Below, in pieces: positions 9,001 through 10,824 of a DNA stretch of 12,334 nucleotides. The notes below the pieces were generated by a model. That model made no database searches, was not told where the DNA came from, and saw only the letters and a list, made by a program, of their open reading frames with translations. Position numbers and translations under genes: made by a program. The first letter of the stretch is position 1. The number at the start of each line of letters is the position of its first letter. Source of the DNA: Candidatus Omnitrophota bacterium (GTDB taxonomy: Bacteria; Omnitrophota; Gorgyraeia; 2-01-FULL-45-10); contig JAUYDB010000169.1 of NCBI GenBank assembly GCA_030691985.1, positions 1-12,334 of the forward strand, read 5' to 3'.

Positions 9001-10824
9001 GAAGGAGGAAGGAAGAAGGGAGAGGGCCTTGAAGCTGGGGTGTCCCCGGATGGGATGGCACAGGATACGGAATTTAGCGCGGCGAATTATTCAGCGGTTT
9101 CTGATAAACTTTTTAAGAATCGGCGCGCTGTAACGATAGGAATACCGGAAAAGGATTTTAAGGTTAAGAGATCTTCAAATGCGGTCTATCTCTTTCAGAG
9201 AAATAGGATCCCTGGCAAAGCGGTTCCTTATCTTCTTAACCAACGGATCCCATCTTTGGCGGCGAGTAATCCGTTCCAGATCTTCCACTACCCTGAGTTT
9301 TTCATGGGGCGGAAGTTTCTCAAAAGTATATTTAATTACTCCTATGCCCAGATCTATATTGGCTTTCGTCATATCATAGACCTCCTTAACCATATCAAAA
9401 ATAACATATTTTTCAATATACGTCAAGAAAAACCATCCCTCACTGCCCGTAGAGAAAAGGAATATGGGGACGTTCCCCAAAGGGACACACAATACGCATC
9501 AAAGAGAGACGCGCCTGTCGATAGAATTGAAACCATGGGTTGGTTTAGCAGGATCGCGATCATCTTATTTGCCCTGTTTGTTCTCTTTGTATCGTCAGGG
9601 GCAAGTTCACCGGTTATGCATGCCGGCACAACCATTTCTAAAATGAAGCTCTCCGGGTTAAAGCCCGCTGCCGAGCCACTCGCCGCCGCATTGTTTCAAG
9701 GGGATGTCGTTAGGATACCGCAAGAAGCGCTGGGAAAGACAGCCCCCCGGATAGGAGAACGCGTATCGATCCCGGCGGTTAAAGCGGATAAGGCTTTGAG
9801 CCATCTGAAACAACGTCAAGCAAAAGGCGCGGCGAAGGCCGATGATACAGGATGGCGTAAAAGGACGCCGGCTAGGAAACCGGAAAAGCAAGAAGCCGTT
9901 TCTTCCCACACGCAAAATGTCGTAACAGCGCCGATGCCGAAACGCGAGGCACAGGTTCCGGCTCCGATAAGCGGCCGAAAAGATCTATTCGCCGACCTTA
10001 TGAAGGAGCGCCCGCTTACCGTTACTTTGGATAAGACGTTTCCTGAAAGGCCGAGACCCGCACCCATCCAGCCGAAAGAGGAGGCAAAGAGAATAGAGGC
10101 GCCTTCCCTTGAAATGATATCCCGAGAAAACGCGGCCGATGTTGTCCAGCCTCGAAATGATTCCCCCGATCTCATACCCGAACTTGCCCGAAAGATAAGA
10201 GACAAGTCAATCGATAAGGCCGCGCGGATTGAAGCGATATATGAGTTGGAAAAGATGGCCTTGGTTTTTAGGATAAAGGAAGCGCTTCCGTCTTTGAAAG
10301 AAGCCGTTGCCGACATAACAGAGGATGATGATATCCGCGCCTCTGCAAGGCGGGCGCACGAAGCGATCGCCTATCCCATCTGGCACAGCCTGAAGTGGTT
10401 CACCACGGAATATAGCGCCTTCCATGCCGTTCTCTACATCGCCACCGGCGTATGGCTTCTTCTGATAATAAGAGGCGCGATTTTTAATTTTAGGGACGGT
10501 TCTGCCGCCAATCCCAGATCTGTCCCCGATTTCCCCACGTTCGGCGGGCCGTCCGGCGGCATAACCGATGAGTATCGGCGGAAGGCGGTCGAGAGAGTCC
10601 TGGCGCGCAGGCCGGAATTGCGCGATAACGCCGAGGCGTTTCTCGATGAGATCGAACAGCACCCGGGGATACTCGAGGCGTTCGGGACGCGCGAGAAGAA
10701 ACTGGCGTATTTAGTCGATTCTAACCCGGTTAAACTAACCAGGTTAGATGCTGGTTACCGAGCTGGAGACGCGCCAGAAATAGGGATTGTGTCCCCCGAC
10801 TTCCAACATCTGAATTTAGCTTAG
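1..10824 (+). CDS. Giant multi-module protein, 5'-partial (at least 3,607 aa)
   Basis: Frame 1 is open from the first base of the window to TAG at 10822-10824, so the start lies upstream. A GTG at 166 has no ribosome site before it and is preceded by codons that read as a hydrophobic protein stretch. No known protein matches over the whole length. Visible parts, by window codon: coiled-coil/helical 92-640; beta-grasp-like 642-719; two CPBP-protease-like membrane modules 723-860 and 1024-1160; helical region with a helix-hairpin-helix motif 1167-1537; unrecognised alpha/beta domain 1592-1850; module A 1854-2138; TPR-like helices 2499-2620; second beta-grasp 2885-2971; module B 3156-3505. Short palindromic repeats form the linkers. 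Several segments (codons about 862-1013, 2199-2456 and 3029-3143) are antisense translations of inserted minus-strand genes and are unlikely to have a fold of their own. Several hydrophobic helices suggest a membrane-anchored protein. Size and style match Omnitrophota giant proteins (inference); the function is unknown. Confidence 0.85.
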   Translation, partial: LSPEGRGDFSNWIVLIAEPLLDISYIQAIPYGYSIGIPLAIASNWLTHRTYNILAVKYGFGMLADMTQGGVEGSNALPEDIIEIPHIQYGQKPERRYQRAEEHAAIELQKDIAILLSGLKLLNTAFRNASADDEMQALREQEHALHLHLANLYRQIPVEIKEGRPYEFYSRTLKDLKARQIRIYREIEEADTAGDKKALQRLNLEAIRLNRLLAKAQIKVSGMILLGRSRLPQNALIRNAAIWTLQGALNSAKALEEELHYRVERLRGKERVQKLETTDWLGRLVRTFRLGGFDIEVIKPASDKEEPRISIRQQRWINAHTTLDQILQHARRGEIPRANVKMDMLIGLYSEEKIAVMERYADILSDLNELKKLIAGLPNAQPPPQNVMQDISARIKGLIQRITHPKQAVWQDIRYGNLAKSFRSQIRTVARYEPEYILILRNKADLEYFAGKLKTASEQGRLSKRNRRLILGGLARITEWTERGFVYPKQFAAVDLMPAEQFINSDNFRDAQTALRSAVKRLEKRLSDIDNITSHVKNRAAAIFSEFRDADIAERIDALAATLAGRDYDNVLDQIQETRELYFGKALVEPGYMRAERIFRLIESAVRALRRTKSEPSRKAAETEVKSKLSLIKDDLAHKRSFRVAVTFEDGKGEYKYINPGTTAKGLLKMLGKEPARTLITVVRGLNRMAGDRLSDGAVVKLTSRAGTASLIFLGGKAGIRYSPFFHAPTIEELAKVGIPYGVFAVLNRFNDTMPALNVGIFAGLLAVFGIAFVVAHLYNERAPPAGQETIERPFFVIASEAKQSIFRLLHPAFGGIRNDRILLAPTLAAAAGASLALAFIDNAPLGILLSMAAHLVINILDSFIRGNYFNISKILLRNFKEISKLARILSPRSPDTALWGGRSRLEGHGVTLWKPILGIIYKGKALKGYGFFVNLFADRAMSDKVAGERRRSGPVEPVDLNQKPLFRKSFFDIFNLLGVSFYRLHSYISTIISSRSQGISISASPETASLTFVFKKIGLDRPYTPFIYAPTLEELVRIGIPYGVLAVLNRFNDTMPALNVGIFAGLLAVFGIAFTLLHLFNERAPPAGPQTIDQRLQTVHRKPITDNRKPNTFDTLLTPALAAVSGTALSLAFIHNAPLGILFSILTHLGINVTVAIANMMTGSTRRYAALNPFEKGTALEVMAIGIYAAFIPDVVIKRDKDGLSRRQRLEAQKARLMAFFDERHREGKSCHPSVLRTEAPWACKLGYLLKHKGLIEFPDHPVRVSISELRFNLFSSPIEGIRKGLKDAWKGGERTNTILGCVQETRKRGEKKHPLNGLYFLARLRRNGVGEKLRSELIEVFGLKDILECRLNMVSSPLYAVRERLGLQKGVDTRTAEEVTEVIRTERRQARGWSAQTVAARIIEALRERSHLYTHAVLGVFGLEYFVMEERHIYQVLKEASLYSGYRPVDEFIKWVLGKELLEKHGCGAATIIAVLEYISKQCHEIIVGKRNLGFTGYEFQSVEGIGPGKARKIAGILNHNHKLRLLLRQAVHNVRDGSAAQPGSAFAIKMKSGDVPQRDTPEPEKPMEKHRGVPQETGAQDASKRISPIDKAREKFIAHKAARAFVEVIEKIRASGIRCILTSGASAAILAFVLKEAWGEKDNPPALYHLKLEADGEKFYIAYRNFIGRQDDRVRFAEGFFERSGIPLDDIRKGPIIFLEDFAADGFKWAYIDRLFSDLNIDARFAFAATSPVEIQMVPKWKIKKAIIGTEDKEVVRYLSGLADALNKDLYGSGGLQDAPFHTLKDIEYIRSRMSADTRERVDSFLLEVRGIVYAKMGKIGQDADRGPGIGLMMIGMVWLPALLGWYKQESGDVPQRDTQSEESGDAPQRDTQSVSKRDAPVGGIETMTWRGRIAIILFTLFVLFVASGADSSGWRKRTPAKKPEKQEAVSPQTQSAVTAPMPKRESQVPTPISGRKDLFADLMKERPITVTKDEIFPERPRPAPIQPKEEAKRIEAPSSEMISREAAADVGQTRKDSPDLIPELARKIRDKAINKATRIEAIYELEGMIRAFGIEKALPSLKEAAADITEDDDIRVSARRAHEAIAHPIWHSLKWFTTEYSAFHVVLYVATGIWLLLIIRGAIFNFRDGSTAQPPSQPFTSAGAGRPVSGAKPDLSPASEEKTAQAETPAEARLIVEEAIASGQRQAAQTEPLPLTSLHEFTAKSANAAPAILSMEAQPILGGNYQQALQFCRVFFKNFFKDGEYFFQREKVSAQYDYSVRGMRRVMQDVTEVQISRNQDSFFFARKIKDFFIFLRGVRQVSDIFNIKALCVKPGKKRSGDVSIENESQGSHYDYEISRGTSSSLASNAPNNKQALISSSFKGGYSALTSTGVRPKESASSITYTGVRVPFMQGLPCWISELAVILLNSSLTSIFDRPPFRTKDTAKATKSQFLNLSRSTESSKDVIESEANPVPVAKPTLSPSAEAKPAKPETLAEPRPTRIEYRGPRGDSGGALNKLIYDAAQAYNAGNFRKARDLAIRVIHIFQRIDSLSDRPEELQEYLSDLDSEGGGTSDLSDAERRKAVEIFDKAKTAIAGGQRQEAKTELRLGMDVIPDDRYGRFIKLNIYGFMEELSQTRAYKEGRISVDYPAQFHTDKKMEVESFINAIAVPLRWLSKTPLFGQLTFAGVVFNSVNGEISVAGYRPEALALRYWKDAPDEIRLPVASIHLATVKPEKEADRPIIPDDEIKALFSDYQTYHFGEIMFEKTALESALSAAEAALRNIALALWLGFKNSAGRIYSLLRWLILPCNLPCFNIITEFIAHQVRDIDFVKDKDRDGSAAQPGPVPGTGGIDLTGSAGVARHTRDDRDGPEISNVSPELSKGPSLEAPERTAPKEGDRYSATITYFSHGEDFGKTIAIEVGSGRNLGDVIASIGDSLPGVSSEAVRNNEVFVIVDGVEYDLMSVIHPGDRVVITLLKGFGFADGPAGDMIETDVMAPKAPSAEAAPEDEVTPKEEGGRKKGEGLEAGVSPDGMAQDTEFSAANYSAVSDKLFKNRRAVTIGIPEKDFKVKRSSNAVYLFQRNRIPGKAVPYLLNQRIPSLAASNPFQIFHYPEFFMGRKFLKSIFNYSYAQIYIGFRHIIDLLNHIKNNIFFNIRQEKPSLTARREKEYGDVPQRDTQYASKRDAPVDRIETMGWFSRIAIILFALFVLFVSSGASSPVMHAGTTISKMKLSGLKPAAEPLAAALFQGDVVRIPQEALGKTAPRIGERVSIPAVKADKALSHLKQRQAKGAAKADDTGWRKRTPARKPEKQEAVSSHTQNVVTAPMPKREAQVPAPISGRKDLFADLMKERPLTVTLDKTFPERPRPAPIQPKEEAKRIEAPSLEMISRENAADVVQPRNDSPDLIPELARKIRDKSIDKAARIEAIYELEKMALVFRIKEALPSLKEAVADITEDDDIRASARRAHEAIAYPIWHSLKWFTTEYSAFHAVLYIATGVWLLLIIRGAIFNFRDGSAANPRSVPDFPTFGGPSGGITDEYRRKAVERVLARRPELRDNAEAFLDEIEQHPGILEAFGTREKKLAYLVDSNPVKLTRLDAGYRAGDAPEIGIVSPDFQHLNLA
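274..1920 (+). other. Long helical/coiled-coil region of the giant protein
   Basis: About 550 residues of strongly charged, Leu/Ala/Arg/Glu-rich sequence with few Gly or Pro and heptad-like spacing, for example LKDLKARQIRIYREIEEA and SAVKRLEKRLSDIDNI. It reads as successive long helices with coiled-coil stretches and only short non-helical breaks (around 880-930 and 1130-1160). I recognise no family. It could be a spacer or protein-interaction rod between the N-terminal membrane part and the first beta-grasp domain. Confidence 0.5.
1924..2157 (+). other. Beta-grasp (TGS/ThiS-like) domain 1
   Basis: The order is strand (VAVTFED), turn with GKGEYKY, then NPGTTAKGLLKMLG as the helix. This is followed by TLITVVRGLNRMAGDRLSDGAVVKLTSRAG. 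That is the beta-grasp pattern: strand-turn-strand, helix with 'GTTA..LL..LG', then 'V.VnG......L.DGa.V.l'. It is closest in look to TGS and ThiS/MoaD domains. A C-terminal Gly-Gly tail is absent, so sulfur-carrier activity is not expected. A second beta-grasp lies at 8653-8913. The call is from pattern only. Confidence 0.45.
2167..2580 (+). other. CPBP/CAAX-protease-like membrane module, copy 1 (degenerate)
   Basis: Hydrophobic helices carry three motifs in the order of the CPBP (Abi/CAAX) intramembrane protease family: APTIEELAKVGIPY with Glu-Glu at 2194-2199, F-V-V-A-H at 2317-2331 (FxxxH), and H-L-V-I-N at 2563-2577 (HxxxN). In active members motif 1 is EExxxR; here the Arg position is Val. 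The Glu pair and both His are kept. A 72-base palindromic repeat (2389-2460) is inserted in frame in the loop after NERAPPAG. A second copy lies at 3070-3480. The protease relation follows from the motif order and is moderately supported; activity is doubtful. Confidence 0.5.
2389..2460 (+). repeat. 72-bp palindromic repeat read as FVIASEAKQS
   Basis: The ends GTCATTGCGA (2389-2398) and TCGCAATGAC (2451-2460) are perfect 10-base inverted repeats. Inside, GAAGCAATCT (2406-2415) pairs with AGATTGCTTC (2422-2431), and CCCGCC-TTC-GGCGGG forms a third hairpin at 2434-2448. This is the widespread bacterial 'VIASEAKQS' repeat, a REP/MITE-like non-coding element often translated within genes. Its length is a multiple of three and it adds 24 codons without a stop. 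Confidence 0.85.
2710..2958 (-). CDS. Small conserved protein, antisense inside the giant gene
   Basis: 82 residues, ATG at 2958-2956, TGA at 2712-2710. A basic N-terminus is followed by KEWLLIKIDRLDRATTTPLTG, LVAHSSVREEIY, and YSEDRLPKGYAVAF. To my recollection this is the pattern of a small conserved hypothetical family ('eWlLv.vde.d..t..P..G.lvAHS..R.eIY', ending in 'P.gyaVaf') that often sits beside a retropepsin-like aspartic protease. I see no such partner gene downstream. No good Shine-Dalgarno precedes the ATG; a TATAGT -10-like hexamer lies at 2976-2971. It lies between the two CPBP-like modules, and the plus frame is open right through it, which suggests an inserted, perhaps no longer expressed, gene. 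The function is unknown. Confidence 0.55.
   Translation of the reverse strand: MKTIKRNSEKIKNIKKRFTKEWLLIKIDRLDRATTTPLTGYLVAHSSVREEIYKKAISFKGLALIDYSEDRLPKGYAVAFQS
3070..3480 (+). other. CPBP/CAAX-protease-like membrane module, copy 2 (degenerate)
   Basis: Paralogue of 2167-2580. The Glu-Glu pair is at 3100-3105 in APTLEELVRIGIPY, with Ile where the family has Arg. FxxxH is at 3223-3237 and HxxxN at 3445-3459. The 109 bases at 3117-3225 differ from 2211-2319 at only three positions, so the two copies duplicated or were converted recently. The loop after NERAPPAG holds a different insertion from copy 1, a low-complexity run at 3268-3340. The same caution on activity applies. Confidence 0.5.
3268..3340 (+). 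repeat. Low-complexity ACCGATAACCGAAA / AGACCATAGACC run
   Basis: Degenerate short tandem units: ACCATAGACCAAAGACTGCAGACC, then ACCGAAAACCGATAACCGATAACCGAAAACCGAATA. It is translated in frame as a polar stretch (VHRKPITDNRKPNT) in the loop of the second CPBP-like module, at the same place where copy 1 carries its palindromic repeat. Confidence 0.7.
4513..4560 (+). other. Helix-hairpin-helix-like motif
   Basis: The codons read VEGIGPGKARKIAGIL, which has the GIGxxxAxxI spacing of a non-specific DNA-binding helix-hairpin-helix. It ends a helical region (about 3500-4610) that has no other motif I recognise. A single motif without its usual partner is weak evidence for DNA binding. Confidence 0.4.
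4612..4638 (+). repeat. Linker repeat R2, copy 1 (RDGSAAQPG)
   Basis: AGGGACGGTTCCGCGGCCCAACCC, containing a short CCGCGG palindrome. The other copies are at 6391, 8461 and 10492, all in the same orientation and phase. Confidence 0.75.
4663..4740 (+). repeat. Linker repeat R1, copy 1 plus a degenerate copy
   Basis: TCCGGGGACGTTCCCCAAAGGGACAC at 4663-4688, where GGGGA-CG-TTCCCC makes a small hairpin and the translation is SGDVPQRDT. A shorter variant, GGGGCGTTCCCCAGG, follows at 4721-4735. The family recurs at 5559, 5598 and 9467. Confidence 0.75.
4774..5550 (+). other. Unrecognised alpha/beta domain bounded by repeats
   Basis: About 255 residues lie between the linker repeats at 4663 and 5559. 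Alternating helices and strands include IRCILTSGASAAILAFVL and GPIIFLEDFAADGFKWAYI. The layout (strand, 'SG.SA', helix, later a strand ending in acidic residues before a helix) faintly recalls a phosphoribosyltransferase fold, but the PRPP-binding signature is not present. It ends with a hydrophobic helix (IGLMMIGMVWLPALLGWY, about 5497-5550). The function is unknown. Confidence 0.3.
5559..5631 (+). repeat. Linker repeat R1, copies 2 and 3 in tandem
   Basis: Two copies of GTCCGGGGACGYTCCCCAAAGGGACACACAATCC start at 5559 and 5598. The 39-base period is 13 codons, so the frame is kept, giving SGDVPQRDTQ and then SGDAPQRDTQ. They stand at the entry to module A. Confidence 0.8.
6391..6415 (+). 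repeat. Linker repeat R2, copy 2 (RDGSTAQPP)
   Basis: AGGGACGGTTCCACGGCCCAG, directly after the membrane segment that ends module A. Same orientation and phase as the other R2 copies. Confidence 0.75.
6457..6594 (+). repeat. Truncated, internally deleted copy of the TPR-like region
   Basis: 6457-6537 (AKPDLSPASEEK, then AETPAEARL) resembles 7370-7455 (AKPTLSPSAEAK, then PETLAEPRP). 6545-6585 (AIASGQRQAAQTE) resembles 7731-7769 (AIAGGQRQEAKTE). About 270 bases present between these parts downstream are missing here. The antisense toxin-antitoxin cassette lies between this copy and the full one. Confidence 0.6.
6649..7008 (-). CDS. DUF5615 family PIN-like toxin
   Basis: 119 residues, ATG at 7008-7006, TAA at 6651-6649. 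The N-terminal strand LILDADIPRSFLTRL carries Asp9 and Asp11. A helical acidic part (KDEEIFNFA, Asp40-Glu42) follows, then ILITRDLDFSN with Asp58 and Asp60. This is the acidic layout of DUF5615/Mut7-C-like PIN proteins, predicted Mg-dependent RNases that act as toxins. It starts 5 bases after the stop of the DUF433 gene at 7014-7253 and so forms a two-gene operon with its likely antitoxin. Length is normal for the family and no acidic residue seems lost. It has only a weak ribosome site, so translational coupling is likely. The unit lies antisense inside the giant gene. Family assignment is firm; toxicity is inferred. Confidence 0.85.
   Translation of the reverse strand: MAALRLILDADIPRSFLTRLNAEGFDVKDVRDLSNSPQKDEEIFNFARKEKRILITRDLDFSNILHYPPHTSYGIIVLRTHLLSLEEIFTVLKEVLKKDAAELQGLLVIATKNRLRFHR
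7014..7253 (-). CDS. DUF433 family antitoxin
   Basis: 79 residues, ATG at 7253-7251, TAA at 7016-7014. It shows the DUF433 hallmark: RITANSDIQHGNPCIKGTRTPVYVIL (residues 9-34, with G-N-P-x-I-K-G-T-R-x-P-V), then LGLTPVEVKAEYPPLNDEDIRACL. In this family the fold is a small winged helix-turn-helix that pairs with DUF5615 toxins and is thought to bind both the toxin and its own promoter. The start is fixed by AAGGGGG 10 bases upstream and a good sigma-70-type promoter (7308-7280, minus strand). The gene is full length and first in the operon, the usual antitoxin position. The giant gene's frame is open on the other strand. Confidence 0.85.
   Translation of the reverse strand: MEVNELLRRITANSDIQHGNPCIKGTRTPVYVILEALSLGLTPVEVKAEYPPLNDEDIRACLLFGALLAKEEEVPLEIS
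7264..7308 (-). promoter_or_regulatory. Promoter and ribosome site of the DUF433/DUF5615 operon
   Basis: Minus strand: -35 TTGACT (7308-7303), 17-base spacer, -10 TATCCT (7285-7280), then AAGGGGG (7270-7264) 10 bases before the ATG. The transcript leader would be about 20 bases. This is a close match to a sigma-70 promoter with ideal spacing and shows that the cassette came with its own expression signals. Transcription from here would run against the giant gene. Confidence 0.7.
7495..7860 (+). other. TPR-like helical repeat region
   Basis: Helix pairs such as LIYDAAQAYNAGNFRKARDLAI and KAVEIFDKAKTAIAGGQRQEAK have the A..Y..G.f..A spacing of tetratricopeptide units and are separated by a Gly/Ser/Asp-rich break (about 7650-7690). 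TPR regions bind proteins; the partner here is unknown. The start of this region is duplicated in damaged form at 6457-6594. Confidence 0.5.
8461..8488 (+). repeat. Linker repeat R2, copy 3 (RDGSAAQPG)
   Basis: AGAGACGGTTCCGCGGCTCAACCCGG, between the TPR-like region and the second beta-grasp domain. Same orientation and phase as the other R2 copies. Confidence 0.75.
8653..8913 (+). other. Beta-grasp (ThiS/MoaD-like) domain 2
   Basis: Order: strand YSATITYFS; strand KTIAIEVGSG; helix NLGDVIASIGDSLP; strand NNEVFVIVDGVEYD; then IHPGDRVVITLLKGFGFADGP. The 'f.IvdGv.........hpGDrVvi......G' ending is typical of ThiS/MoaD-type beta-grasp proteins. The usual C-terminal Gly-Gly is replaced by internal sequence, so it is more likely a binding domain than a sulfur carrier. 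This is the clearer of the two beta-grasp domains in the window. Confidence 0.6.
8994..9026 (+). repeat. 33-base purine-only run
   Basis: An uninterrupted A/G tract (AAAGGAAGAAGGAGGAAGGA and onward) encoding Lys/Glu/Gly. It sits in the linker after the second beta-grasp domain and just before the decayed antisense locus. It may only be a low-complexity linker. Confidence 0.6.
9087..9179 (-). pseudogene. C-terminal remnant of a PIN-domain toxin
   Basis: Thirty codons with their own TAA (9089-9087), read one frame away from the antitoxin and overlapping its stop: FEDLLTLKSFSGIPIVTARR then FLKSLSETAE. This matches the usual end of PIN toxins, where a final Asp-Phe strand is followed by 'G.pIvtp..Fl'. 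The rest of the toxin, including the N-terminal catalytic Asp part, is missing. Together with the complete promoter and antitoxin start, this shows a former two-gene locus with an internal deletion. No start codon remains, so it is not expected to be expressed. Confidence 0.55.
9175..9372 (-). CDS. Antitoxin of a decayed PIN toxin-antitoxin pair
   Basis: 65 residues from ATG 9372-9370 (MTKANIDLGIGVIKYTFEKL) to TGA 9177-9175. The start is fixed by a perfect AAGGAGG at 9387-9381, 8 bases upstream, so in-frame ATGs further up are not used. The sequence (YTFEKLPPHEKLRVVEDLERITRR, later RDPISLKEIDRI) looks like the small antitoxins that precede PIN-domain toxins in anaerobic candidate phyla (from memory of the pattern). 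It ends early, at the point where such proteins usually continue with a short 'CEEVR'-like tail. The next codons, one frame over, read as the end of a PIN toxin. I infer a deletion that removed the antitoxin's last residues and most of the toxin. It lies antisense inside the giant gene. Confidence 0.6.
   Translation of the reverse strand: MTKANIDLGIGVIKYTFEKLPPHEKLRVVEDLERITRRQRWDPLVKKIRNRFARDPISLKEIDRI
9381..9426 (-). promoter_or_regulatory. Promoter and ribosome site of the decayed antitoxin gene
   Basis: Minus strand: -35 TTGACG (9426-9421), 17-base spacer, -10 TATTTT (9403-9398), then AAGGAGG (9387-9381) 8 bases before the ATG at 9372. The leader would be about 20 bases, the same layout as the intact cassette at 7264-7308. 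The signals look functional although the toxin is gone. Confidence 0.6.
9467..9492 (+). repeat. Linker repeat R1, copy 4 (GDVPQRDT)
   Basis: GGGGACGTTCCCCAAAGGGACACACAAT at the entry to module B, in the same orientation and phase as the copies before module A. It lies just upstream of the promoter of the decayed antisense toxin-antitoxin locus. Confidence 0.75.
10492..10517 (+). repeat. Linker repeat R2, copy 4 (RDGSAANPR)
   Basis: AGGGACGGTTCTGCCGCCAATCCC, a diverged copy directly after the membrane segment that ends module B, matching the position of copy 2 in module A. Confidence 0.65.
10741..10824 (+). repeat. Inverted-repeat-rich segment ending in the TAG stop
   Basis: AGATGCTGG (10746-10754) pairs with CCAACATCT (10803-10811) at 8 of 9 positions. 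Inside, CTGG (10763) faces CCAG (10774) and GGG (10783) faces CCC (10793). Just upstream, GGTTA/TAACC words repeat (10728-10756). This nested layout looks like a REP- or MITE-type element. It supplies the last residues of the giant protein (SPDFQHLNLA) and sits against the TAG. Confidence 0.4.

Larger units (their letters stand above)
9467..10517 (+). repeat. Module B: second copy of the membrane/HEAT-like cassette
   Basis: Paralogue of module A with the same order of parts. The membrane helices are at about 9550-9600 and 10417-10476 and the HEAT-like part at about 10159-10370. From the shared RDAPV codons to the shared GWRKR codons B has 342 bases (9508-9849) and A has 105 (5644-5748). B therefore carries 237 extra bases (79 codons), or A lost them, with the frame kept. 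The extra segment encodes a small Ala/Gly/Lys-rich region with no motif I recognise. Confidence 0.8.

Noticed and set aside
9373..9492. Longer N-terminus of the minus-strand antitoxin, starting at 9492
   Set aside because: The added residues come from the antisense of the R1 linker and from the promoter. The AAGGAGG at 9387-9381 points to ATG 9372.
4612..10517. CRISPR array made of the R1/R2 repeats
   Set aside because: Copies are hundreds of bases apart, alternate between two families and are translated in frame. There are no regular spacers.
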